Assembly: GCF_035627495.1 (NCBI RefSeq)
Contig: NZ_DASPLO010000173.1
Location: 30,938-94,937 of the forward strand
From: Methylocaldum sp035627495
GTDB lineage: Bacteria > Pseudomonadota > Gammaproteobacteria > Methylococcales > Methylococcaceae
Length of the DNA: 64,000 nucleotides
Reading direction: 5' to 3'
Position 1 is the stretch's first letter, and every line of letters starts with the position of its first letter. Made by a program: the position numbers and the translations under genes. Of the stretch, positions 37,518-45,510 are shown piece by piece. Below the pieces are notes generated by a model. The model saw only the letters and a list, made by a program, of their open reading frames with translations, was not told where the DNA came from and made no database searches.

Positions 37518-38858
37518 ATGCCCACGCCGATTTCCCCGGAAGCTTACGTTCGCTGGTTTCGCGATTCTTCGCCGTACATCCATGCCCATCGGGGTAAAAC
37601 CTTCGTAGTGTCGTTCGGCGGGGAGGCCGTCGCCGATAGCGGATTTCCGAATACGATCCATGATTTCGCCATGCTCAACAGCCTGGGCGTGCGTTTGGTG
37701 CTGGTGCACGGAATTCGCCCCCAGGTCGATGCCCGTCTGAAATCGCGTGGAGTCGAGGCGCACTATCATCAAGGACTCCGTATTACGGACAATACAGCTC
37801 TCGAATGCGTGAAGGAAGCCGCAGGAACGGTTCGCGTGGAAATCGAAGCCTTGTTGTCTCAAGGTTTGGCCAATTCGCCGATGGCCGGAGCGCGCATCCG
37901 GGTGGCCTCCGGCAACTTTGTCACGGCCAAGCCGGTGGGCGTCCGGGATGGCGTGGATTTCCAGCACACAGGAGAAGTGAGGCGCATCGATGTCGACGGG
38001 ATTCGCGGAGAATTGGATCGGGGCGATATCGTGCTGCTTTCCGCAATCGGTTACTCGCCTACCGGCGAGGTGTTCAACCTCAGCGCCGAACAGGTGGCCA
38101 CCTCGGCCGCCATCGCCCTCAAGGCCGACAAGCTGCTGCTGTTGACCGAGCAAGACTGCCTCTCCGGCTTCGACGGCCAGCTGATCCGGCAGCTTACGAC
38201 CGGCGAGGCGGAGGTGTTGCTGAAGAATGACAACAGCTTGGCCGACAGCGAGGTCGCTCCGCATCTCAAAGCCGCCGTCGAAGCGTGCTGCCATGGCGTG
38301 CGCCGCGCTCATCTACTCGATCGTCATATCGATGGAGCCGTGCTGCTCGAGTTATTTACCCGAGACGGCGTCGGCACACTGGTCAGCAAAACGGCCTTCG
38401 AGACCATGCGTCCGGCGACGGTTCAAGACGTTTCAGGGGTGCTCGATCTTATTGCGCCGCTTGAACAAAACGGCGTTCTGGTCCCTCGCTCCCGGGAGCG
38501 GCTCGAGACGGACATCGAAGACTTCATCGTGATCGAGCGGGACGGTCTGATTATCGGCTGCGCCGCTTTACATGTGTTTAAGGAAGAACGGATGGGAGAA
38601 TTGGCCTGCCTTGCGCTTCACAACGATTACCGCGGCGAAAAGCGCGGCGAGCGCTTATTGGAGCATCTGGAGGCGAAAGCCCGTGTATTGCATATAGAAC
38701 GGCTGTTCGTGCTCACGACTCAAACCGCGCACTGGTTCCGGGAACGCGGTTTCGAGCCGGCGCGCACCACCGATTTGCCTGAGGCGCGCCGCGCGTCCTA
38801 TAACTCTCACCGCGCTTCCAAGGTATTGATCAAGCCGTTGAAACCCTCGCTAGCTTGA
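37518..38858 (+). CDS. argA: N-acetylglutamate synthase ArgA
   Basis: The 446-residue protein has an N-terminal amino-acid-kinase domain (FVVSFGGEAVAD, LVHGIRPQVDARL) and a C-terminal GNAT acetyltransferase domain from about residue 300 (LACLALHNDYRGEKRGERLLEHLE). This is the bifunctional layout of classical ArgA, which makes N-acetylglutamate and is feedback inhibited by arginine through the kinase-like domain. It is 7 bp after argE and ends 3 bp before convergent glgA, leaving no room for a separate terminator. Confidence 0.95.
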   Translation: MPTPISPEAYVRWFRDSSPYIHAHRGKTFVVSFGGEAVADSGFPNTIHDFAMLNSLGVRLVLVHGIRPQVDARLKSRGVEAHYHQGLRITDNTALECVKEAAGTVRVEIEALLSQGLANSPMAGARIRVASGNFVTAKPVGVRDGVDFQHTGEVRRIDVDGIRGELDRGDIVLLSAIGYSPTGEVFNLSAEQVATSAAIALKADKLLLLTEQDCLSGFDGQLIRQLTTGEAEVLLKNDNSLADSEVAPHLKAAVEACCHGVRRAHLLDRHIDGAVLLELFTRDGVGTLVSKTAFETMRPATVQDVSGVLDLIAPLEQNGVLVPRSRERLETDIEDFIVIERDGLIIGCAALHVFKEERMGELACLALHNDYRGEKRGERLLEHLEAKARVLHIERLFVLTTQTAHWFRERGFEPARTTDLPEARRASYNSHRASKVLIKPLKPSLA

Positions 38859-38861
38859 GTC

Positions 38862-41087
38862 TTATTTCTCACGGATGAGGTCATAGATATTGAGGTAATC
38901 CTGCCCGGGATTCTTCCATGAGAAATCGTAGCGCATCGCGTTTTTCATTACTTCCCGGAAGTGATCGGGATAATCGTAATAGCAGCTCAACGCCCGTCCC
39001 AGCGCCGATTCCAGCCCGCTGTAGTCATAATCCCTGAACACATAGCCGTTGCGCTCGTTCAGGGGCTTATAGGAGTAATCCTTGTCGAAGACGGTGTCGG
39101 CCAAGCCACCGACCTCCCGTACGATCGGCACGGTGCCGTAGCGCATGGCGATCAACTGGGTCAGGCCGCAGGGTTCGAACTGGCTGGGTACCAGAATCAT
39201 ATCGGCGCCGGCGTAGATGAGGTGAGACAGCTCCTCATTGAAGCCGATTTCGATGTGGCAATCCGGATTGTCGTTTAGCTGATGTTTCAGGCTCCAGAAA
39301 TAGCTGTTGATTTGTCCGTCCGGACTGGAGCCTAGGAGCACGAACTGGCCGCGCCGATGCAGGGTATAGAAAACAGCGTGGCGGATGAGTTCCAGTCCCT
39401 TCTGAGGGTCCAGTCGGCCGACGAAAGCGACGATGGGCTTTTCGTTGTCGGCGATCATCAGGCGGTCTCTCAGTACCTTTTTGTTCTTGTACTTTTCCTC
39501 GATGTTGTCGACGCCGTAGTGATGCGGGATATAGCGGTCGATTTCCGGGTTCCACATGTTGTAATCGATGCCGTTGACGACGCCACCATATTTAACGTGG
39601 TGAATGTGCAGCGTCGGCTCAAGGCCGAAGCCCTGGCCCTGATCCTTGGCTTCGCTGGCGTGGCGCGGGGAAACTGTCGTGACGAAGTTGGAATAGACCA
39701 CCCCGGCTTTCATCAGGTTAACCGCATGGGGATTGAAGTTGTCCCGCAGCCGGTCGTAATGGCAATAGTATTCGGGCCGGTTGAGCCCGGTCGCCTGGAG
39801 CAATTGCGTGCCGGTGACCCCCTGATGCTTGAAGTTATGGATGGTGAAGCACACCCGAGGGTGGGTCATGCCGAGGAATTTATAGATCTCGAACAGAAAA
39901 ATCGGCGCCAGCGCCGTCTGCCAATCATGACAATGGATGATGTCGGGATTCTTGCCGGATTTCCAGAGGAACTCCATGGCCGCCCGCGTGAAGAAGGCGA
40001 AGCGCAGAACGTCGTCGTTGAAGCCGTAGATGCTCCCGCGGTTGAAGAAGTTGTCGCTGGAATGCGGCTCAATGAAGAAGCACTTGCGGCCGTGCACGAA
40101 TCCGAAATAGACGGTGCAATGAATAGCACCGCCATACCAGGGTACCCATAAGTCTCCGTAAGTTTCGCACAGGCCCCAGATGTGGTCGTAACGGAGGCAA
40201 TCGTATTTGGGCAGAATAATTTCGACGTGATTGCCGCGGATTTCCAATTCGTTGCTGAGTCCGAATACGACGTCGGCAAGGCCGCCGACCTTGGCGACCG
40301 GTGCGAGTTCGGGCGTGATCTGAACGATATACATCGACGGGATCGTCGAGGCGTGATGGTGGGCACGCGGTTCGGGTTCAGCCTGAATCGCCGATGGCGG
40401 TACCGGTTCCAGTGACACGGATTCCGGTTCGGGAGATTCCTCCGGTTTTTCCAAAGGTTTCGAATATTGCCGCACGGGCTCCGGCGCTGGTGTGGCGCCG
40501 GTCGTCGTTGCCTCAGAGGGTGTTTGTTCAGCGGTCTTTGCGTCTCCGGCGGCTATCGGTTCGGGTATCGAAGATGTGTCCGTGTCGGAGATCGGAGCTG
40601 ATTGTATCTCCTCAGGATATGGCGATTTCTTTAAATCTCGTGACGAAGCTTCAGCTTCCGCGGGTTTCGCAGGAGACACGGTTGGAACAAGTTTGAGTTG
40701 CTTTTTTTCATCTGCCCGATTGATCTTCGCATCAGGCGATTTCTTTTTAGGTTCAGCGTTTTCCCGCTTTTCTCCGGAAACCTTAGGCAAGGCTTTTCTA
40801 GCCGATTTCTCTTCCAGAGCTATGGCTGCCGCGAGATGAGCGGTGTCTTTCTCCGGTTTGTGGTCAGGTGTTTTCTCGGACGGTAGAGTGTCGGATTTTG
40901 TAGGAGGCACTGCGCGACCAAGCGAAGTCTCCGGCGAGGAGCGTACGTCTGTGGCTTTCGATCGAGTGGTTTCGGTGCGGGATTCGTCCTTTCTCGCTGA
41001 TTTTTCCGTGGCTTTTCGAAGTTTTCCTTTTTTTGGAGATTCGGGAGCGTCTACTTTCGTATCTGGAGGCGGGGTCTTTTGGGCCAT
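38862..41087 (-). CDS. glgA: Glycogen synthase GlgA with a 250-residue disordered N-terminal extension
   Basis: Residues 252-741 form a complete GT5 starch/glycogen synthase: MYIVQITPELAPVAKVGGLADVV at the start (the KxGGL ADP-glucose motif), HCHDWQTAL, and the C-terminal GRLDPQKG and QFEPCGLTQL motifs. Canonical GlgA has about 480 residues, so the first 250 are extra. That part is low-complexity: lysine/serine/arginine-rich to about residue 150, then proline- and glutamate-rich to 240. An in-frame ATG at 40334 would give the canonical enzyme but has no ribosome site, whereas the frame from 41087 is fully open. The role of the tail is unknown. Confidence 0.9.
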   Translation of the reverse strand: MAQKTPPPDTKVDAPESPKKGKLRKATEKSARKDESRTETTRSKATDVRSSPETSLGRAVPPTKSDTLPSEKTPDHKPEKDTAHLAAAIALEEKSARKALPKVSGEKRENAEPKKKSPDAKINRADEKKQLKLVPTVSPAKPAEAEASSRDLKKSPYPEEIQSAPISDTDTSSIPEPIAAGDAKTAEQTPSEATTTGATPAPEPVRQYSKPLEKPEESPEPESVSLEPVPPSAIQAEPEPRAHHHASTIPSMYIVQITPELAPVAKVGGLADVVFGLSNELEIRGNHVEIILPKYDCLRYDHIWGLCETYGDLWVPWYGGAIHCTVYFGFVHGRKCFFIEPHSSDNFFNRGSIYGFNDDVLRFAFFTRAAMEFLWKSGKNPDIIHCHDWQTALAPIFLFEIYKFLGMTHPRVCFTIHNFKHQGVTGTQLLQATGLNRPEYYCHYDRLRDNFNPHAVNLMKAGVVYSNFVTTVSPRHASEAKDQGQGFGLEPTLHIHHVKYGGVVNGIDYNMWNPEIDRYIPHHYGVDNIEEKYKNKKVLRDRLMIADNEKPIVAFVGRLDPQKGLELIRHAVFYTLHRRGQFVLLGSSPDGQINSYFWSLKHQLNDNPDCHIEIGFNEELSHLIYAGADMILVPSQFEPCGLTQLIAMRYGTVPIVREVGGLADTVFDKDYSYKPLNERNGYVFRDYDYSGLESALGRALSCYYDYPDHFREVMKNAMRYDFSWKNPGQDYLNIYDLIREK

Positions 41088-41254
41088 GAGGTTGCGTCCG
41101 GTTGCCTAACATGAACTCGACAGGGCTAGTTTAAGCCATCCTTTGTTCCGAAAAAACGCAGTGGAAGCTCAAGTTGGAAGTTAGCCTATTTACTCGGGGG
41201 CCTGTCGGCTCCGAAATCGGAGCAACGACAGACGTGTCGAATGAAGGATGGGTG

Positions 41255-42517
41255 TTATTGCGTCACCAACACCCGCCCCATTCCCGGCGTCAATTCAAAC
41301 TGGAACGGCGTCGGCAAGTAGTCCAGGGGCCATTCCGGCGAGACATCGAACAGTGGGGGCTCGCTTTGGACGAGGTGGTACAGATTGTCGGAGAAGAAGT
41401 TTTGCCGATTCCAGGGATCTTTGTTCAGGATGATCAATGCCTCGCTGCGCTTTCGGCTGGCAGCTTTCCGCATCAGCAAGATCTCCGGATTGGAATGATC
41501 GAGCACTTGCGTGACGCTTTCCTCATCGAATACTGGATGCCGGCTTTTTATCCGGTTGATCTGTTCGATGTAGCCGGTCAAATCCACGTCGGTGGTTTCC
41601 CAGTCGGCAGGTGTGGTGTTGACGACGTGGAGAGGCTTCTGAAAGCCGAATTCGAACCCCATCGGTATCATTACGCCGGCGGAAAATAGCGCCGCGAAAA
41701 AATAGCGCTGTTTGACCGTATCGACATTCTGCTGGAATTCGGCGAACGCGCGCGGCGTATCGTGGCTTTCGGGGAAGCTGATGGACGGTACGGTTTCTCG
41801 GGTGAGTTGATACTGGTCCAAAAGCCAGGTGCCTGAAAAATCCCACCATTTCGAGCTATTGAAAATGAAGTCGAAACCGGCTCGGGCGGTTTCTCGGGTC
41901 TGGTCGGCACTACAGCCCAAGGTCTCCGCAAGGAATACGGTTTCCGGATGTGCCCGTTTGGTTTCTTCGATGAGCCGCGCCCAAAAACGGCTGGGCAACT
42001 GGTAAGCCGCATCGCAGCGTAGCCCTTTAAAGCCCAGGCCAATCAGGTATTCGACGATTTCTCGGCAATACCGGTAAAGTCCTTCCGCGTCGGATGTATG
42101 CCGATGGTCGAATTGGGCGAGATCGCGCCAGACGACCTTTTCTCCGTCATGCATGCAGAACGGGTGGGCAATACGTTTGCCTTCTTTGGCGAACCACTCG
42201 GGATGTTGTTTCAGCAAAGCGGAATCGTAGGCACAATGATTGATAACCAGATCGACCATCATGCCGAGGCCGAGACTTTCGGCCTGGCCGACTATCTCGC
42301 GCAGTTGATCCTCCGAAGATTTCGACGAGCGGGAATTGAGCAGCGACGGATCGATTCGAAAATAGTTTTTAATGGAATAAAGGCTGCGGGAACGTCCCAG
42401 CTCTTGAATGGGATTCACGAAGATCCAGTTGAATCCCATATGTGCCGCCCGTTCCAGATGCGGCTTCCAACTGTTTAGAGGGCCGGCAAGGCGAGGGAAA
42501 AGATTGTAAATTTTCAT
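41255..42517 (-). CDS. GH13 alpha-amylase-family protein resembling the GlgE catalytic domain
   Basis: A 420-residue (beta/alpha)8 glycosidase-type protein. It begins KIYNLFPRLAGPLNSW like GH13_3 enzymes and has the nucleophile motif LRCDAAYQLP, the acid/base motif AETLGC and the transition-state motif SHDTPR, which match the maltosyltransferase GlgE better than common amylases. GlgE is usually about 660-700 residues with extra domains; those are missing here. The ATG at 42517 is preferred over TTG at 42649. It lies 167 bp upstream of glgA in the same direction, pointing to glycogen/alpha-glucan metabolism. Whether it transfers maltosyl units or hydrolyses is open. Confidence 0.75.
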   Translation of the reverse strand: MKIYNLFPRLAGPLNSWKPHLERAAHMGFNWIFVNPIQELGRSRSLYSIKNYFRIDPSLLNSRSSKSSEDQLREIVGQAESLGLGMMVDLVINHCAYDSALLKQHPEWFAKEGKRIAHPFCMHDGEKVVWRDLAQFDHRHTSDAEGLYRYCREIVEYLIGLGFKGLRCDAAYQLPSRFWARLIEETKRAHPETVFLAETLGCSADQTRETARAGFDFIFNSSKWWDFSGTWLLDQYQLTRETVPSISFPESHDTPRAFAEFQQNVDTVKQRYFFAALFSAGVMIPMGFEFGFQKPLHVVNTTPADWETTDVDLTGYIEQINRIKSRHPVFDEESVTQVLDHSNPEILLMRKAASRKRSEALIILNKDPWNRQNFFSDNLYHLVQSEPPLFDVSPEWPLDYLPTPFQFELTPGMGRVLVTQ

Positions 42518-42760
42518 GAGCTCTGGGGAATCATTTGGCGTGCGATACGAGCCGTGCGAGAGTCTCGATGGTTTACGCTTGATATCAAATAGACCGTGAT
42601 GAACATGGCCTGGTTCATCCCATGTTATTAAGTGTGCGAGCCTCCGCAAAACAGTCTTGCTATCGTTTCAGTTCTCGGTATTTCAGTTGCCGATTGTCGA
42701 AGAGCTAAAACGAACGGCGGACAATATTCAATGCCTGGTTCTTCAAATAAACATCAGTCG

Positions 42761-42785
42761 AAAAAGGGATGCCCGTAGGCATCCC
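42761..42785 (-). terminator. Rho-independent terminator after the mtdB-like gene
   Basis: On the minus strand an 8-bp perfect stem GGGATGCC/GGCATCCC (plus-strand arms 42766-42773 and 42778-42785) with a 4-base loop is followed directly by five T residues. It lies 44 bp downstream of the mtdB-like stop, ending the mtdB/globin/mtdB-like set before the GH13 gene. Confidence 0.9.
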
Positions 42786-42828
42786 TCGTAGTTTGCGACC
42801 GAACTTGCGGAACAGCGAAGCCGGTGTG

Positions 42829-43734
42829 TCAGACCATAGTCCGCGCGATTTTGAACGCCTCGCGGAAATCGTAAAACACGGGTTCATCCTGTTGAAGAAG
42901 CGAACGGAGCAACTGCAATTGCAGCTTGTATTTGTAATCGCCGACAGCCAATGCGCCGATACCGACGGCGCCCGCTGATTTGGTGGCATACTTGAGCGGA
43001 GCGCCTAGGTCAGTCCGCTTGACGCCATCGATACCCAATGGCGGAACCGCGTTCACATCTGCCGCGACCTTGAGCTGGCTCGCTTCCGCCAAGGTGCTGG
43101 CTTTTAAAACCTGTACTCCGGCCTTAGCCGTGCAGAACACGACGTCCGCCTTATGCAGCAAGTGGGCTTTATCGGCCTCGGATGTCGCGCAAGTGCCTTC
43201 CAGTCGAGTTTCGAACATGCGTCCGTAGGTATCGGCTTTTTCCAAGGCATTATCGAGCGATGCGTGATCGACGATAGTCGTTTCCGCTCCGCACAAAGCC
43301 GCTATGACTCCGGTTGCTATGCCGACCGGCCCGGTACCGCCGAACACCACGGCGTTGCAGCCTTTCAACTCGGTGCCGTGCTTTTCCTTAAGCTGTTTCT
43401 CAGCCAAGGCAACCAAAGCCGCTGCCGTGGTAAAACCTCCGCTGGGGTCGGCGAGGACGGAAATTTGGAAGGGAGGCACCATGGCTTTTTTGGTGGTTTC
43501 TAACATGCTCACGGCCAAACCGATATCGCGCCCGCCGATAAACATGCCCGTTCTCTTTACGCCTTCCGGCCCGCGTGAAAAGATGGCGTCTTGAGTAAGG
43601 CCGTTGATTTCCTCCAGCTTTACGTGATTGAGCGGAATGATCATGTCGAAATCCGCATCAACTGCCATATTGATATCAAAAGGGCTGTTGTGGGGCATCG
43701 GATCGAGCATGTATAAAACACTGCGTTTAGACAT
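42829..43734 (-). CDS. Second methylene-H4MPT dehydrogenase (MtdB paralogue)
   Basis: A 301-residue protein clearly homologous along its length to the mtdB product 0.7 kb upstream: both share NSPFD/LSPFD, TQDAIFSRGPEGVKRTG, FIGGRD, KAMVPPF, ADPSG.FTTAAA, GGTGPVG (132-138) and DVNAVPPLGI. After the second beta strand it has VDH with an acidic Asp at 156, where the paralogue has G-R; in Rossmann enzymes an Asp there usually favours NAD over NADP. It would oxidise methylene-H4MPT in formaldehyde oxidation, perhaps with another cofactor or condition. The ATG at 43734 follows AAGGAGAG. It is preceded by a globin gene (45 bp) and followed by a terminator. Confidence 0.88.
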   Translation of the reverse strand: MSKRSVLYMLDPMPHNSPFDINMAVDADFDMIIPLNHVKLEEINGLTQDAIFSRGPEGVKRTGMFIGGRDIGLAVSMLETTKKAMVPPFQISVLADPSGGFTTAAALVALAEKQLKEKHGTELKGCNAVVFGGTGPVGIATGVIAALCGAETTIVDHASLDNALEKADTYGRMFETRLEGTCATSEADKAHLLHKADVVFCTAKAGVQVLKASTLAEASQLKVAADVNAVPPLGIDGVKRTDLGAPLKYATKSAGAVGIGALAVGDYKYKLQLQLLRSLLQQDEPVFYDFREAFKIARTMV

Positions 43735-43779
43735 GTTTTTATTTCTCTCCTTCAATAATAAAGAGTGTTTTTCCGGATA

Positions 43780-44235
43780 TTATTCATCATACATGGATTT
43801 CAGGACGGAAATGCCACGCTCCACGACTATTTCCCACGCTTTTTCAAGTTCCGGATTGAACTTCGGATCGCTTTCGGCCACGGTTGCCATAAGGGCGGAA
43901 ATCCAGAAGTCGTAAAGCTCCGGTTCGATATTAAGTCCGGACCTGGAATGGGATTCGCCGAGCTGAATCATCTTTTCCGCCGTGACGGAACTCGGCTCAT
44001 AAAAGAACAAAATTAAATGCCTGATCCCCTGATCCAGTAGTTTCTTCTGGGTATCCCAGTTGGTTTTGCGGAATTTTTCCTCGATTTTGGGCGATGATGC
44101 GACAAAAGCATTATAGAAATCGTCTATAAATGTCCCGGTAAGACGACATCGGGTGTAGCTTTTGTCCACCATCTCTTTGAGTATTTTATCATTATCGATG
44201 TCTGCGGCTTGAATTGCCTCGGCGGTATTATTCAT
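43780..44235 (-). CDS. Single-domain globin, flavohaemoglobin-type haem domain
   Basis: A 151-residue globin without a reductase domain. It aligns with flavohaemoglobin haem domains: B10 tyrosine Y41 (DFYNAFVASSPKIEEKF), E7-region glutamine Q63 (TNWDTQKKLL) and proximal histidine H96 in SHSRSGLNIEPELYDFW. Tyr-B10 and Gln-E7 are the usual distal pair for tight O2/NO binding and NO dioxygenase activity. Its place between two methylene-H4MPT dehydrogenase genes, 45 bp from one, is unusual and suggests an O2- or NO-related role in C1 oxidation; that is inference. A GCTCCTCC on the plus strand gives a strong ribosome site (GGAGGAGC). Confidence 0.85.
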   Translation of the reverse strand: MNNTAEAIQAADIDNDKILKEMVDKSYTRCRLTGTFIDDFYNAFVASSPKIEEKFRKTNWDTQKKLLDQGIRHLILFFYEPSSVTAEKMIQLGESHSRSGLNIEPELYDFWISALMATVAESDPKFNPELEKAWEIVVERGISVLKSMYDE

Positions 44236-44351
44236 TACTATGCTCCTCCTGACTGATCCAGTTAATTATTACTATTTATATGCCGGCAATTAAACGTCTG
44301 TACACGAACTATCTTATTCCCCGAACGGCTGTCCCTAACCCGAGGTTTATC

Positions 44352-44367
44352 CGGTAATTAATTACCG
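44352..44367. promoter_or_regulatory. Perfect 16-bp palindrome upstream of the globin gene
   Basis: CGGTAATTAATTACCG is an exact palindrome, about 117 bp before the globin start, in an AT-rich 212-bp gap after mtdB. It is flanked by TTATCC on the left and GGATAA on the right, extending the symmetry imperfectly. This looks like a dimeric-regulator operator giving the globin/mtdB-like pair its own promoter. I do not recognise the regulator. Confidence 0.5.
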
Positions 44368-44447
44368 ACTGGATAATGATCGCGCAATACCCGTTTCATT
44401 GGGCCATAGTAATAAATAGCATATTAATGAATTTCTGCTTTAAGGCT

Positions 44448-45365
44448 CTAAAGCTTTTTGGCGTGTTCCCGCGCCACTTCGAAAGCGTCGTTATAATCGA
44501 GAAAAACCGGCTTATCCGACTGACGTAGTTGGAAACGCATTTTATTCAGCAGTTTATGCTGCGTCTGGTATTTGACGTTGCCGATTGCCAAGGCGCCAAC
44601 CCCGACGGCGCCGCTACGGGAACCTTCAATCGCCGTGCCCTTGTGGTGAGGGCCGAGGCCGGCGATGCCGGACGGCGGAACCGCGTTGACATCCGCTGCG
44701 ACTTTAAGCTGCGGTGCGGCGGCGATCAATTCCGCACTCAGCACTTCAATGCCGGCTGCGGCGGTAGCGAATACCACGTCGGCGGTTTTGATAAGCTCCG
44801 GCTTATTGGCGTCGGCGTCGCCTTGAATGTTGGTTTGACCCGCCCCGAATTCGGCATTGCATTGTTCGGCGATCTTCTGGGCTCTTTCCAGCTGGCGACC
44901 GATGATTTTTACGTTGGCTCCGGCTTTAGCGGCCAGTACGGCGGCGATCTGCCCGACTGGTCCGGTGCCTCCCAAGGCGAGTACGTTTTTGCCTTGCAGA
45001 GTTGTCTGGTGGCGCTTTTCCAGCTCCCGTTCCGCCATGGCGACCATGGCGGCCGCCGTGGTGAAGGCACCGCTCGGGTCCGCAAACGCGGAAATCACAA
45101 AGGGCGGAACCATGGATTTCTTGGCGGTCCCGAGCATGTCCATGGCCGTTTTTACATCCCGCCCGCCGATGAAAATGCCGGTCCGTTTCACGCCGCTCGG
45201 GCCTCTCGAGAAAATCGCATCCTGCACCAAGGCGGTCACCTCACCCAGTTCGATATTGAGGTAGGGGATGGCGGAAATCCAGCCGGCGTCCAAAGCCATA
45301 TTGACGTCGAACGGGCTGAGATTCTTTTCCGAGGTGAACATATGCAGGATGAACGGTTTTTCCAT
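44448..45365 (-). CDS. mtdB: NAD(P)-dependent methylene-tetrahydromethanopterin dehydrogenase MtdB
   Basis: A 305-residue cytosolic enzyme oxidising methylene-H4MPT to methenyl-H4MPT, a central step of formaldehyde oxidation to formate in methylotrophs. It keeps MtdB-specific stretches such as LSPFDVNMALDAG, IGGRDVKTAMDM, the nucleotide loop GGTGPVGQIAAV (132 on) and ALAIGNVKYQTQHKL. G156-R157 after the second beta strand is compatible with NADP use. The ATG at 45365 follows AGAGGA; upstream in-frame starts to 45536 add implausible sequence. It lies 145 bp after ppdK. Confidence 0.93.
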   Translation of the reverse strand: MEKPFILHMFTSEKNLSPFDVNMALDAGWISAIPYLNIELGEVTALVQDAIFSRGPSGVKRTGIFIGGRDVKTAMDMLGTAKKSMVPPFVISAFADPSGAFTTAAAMVAMAERELEKRHQTTLQGKNVLALGGTGPVGQIAAVLAAKAGANVKIIGRQLERAQKIAEQCNAEFGAGQTNIQGDADANKPELIKTADVVFATAAAGIEVLSAELIAAAPQLKVAADVNAVPPSGIAGLGPHHKGTAIEGSRSGAVGVGALAIGNVKYQTQHKLLNKMRFQLRQSDKPVFLDYNDAFEVAREHAKKL

Positions 45366-45510
45366 GCGTGGGTCCTCTGTAATTTTTTTTAGCGGAGACA
45401 AAGGGGCTTTAAATGCCTGGCCGAGTTGGGCGCGGATTGGCCGCGCCAGCATAACACAGTTCAGGCGGCGGGGGATCGTCGTCGGACGGGGGCTTGTTCG
45501 GGCAGAAGAG

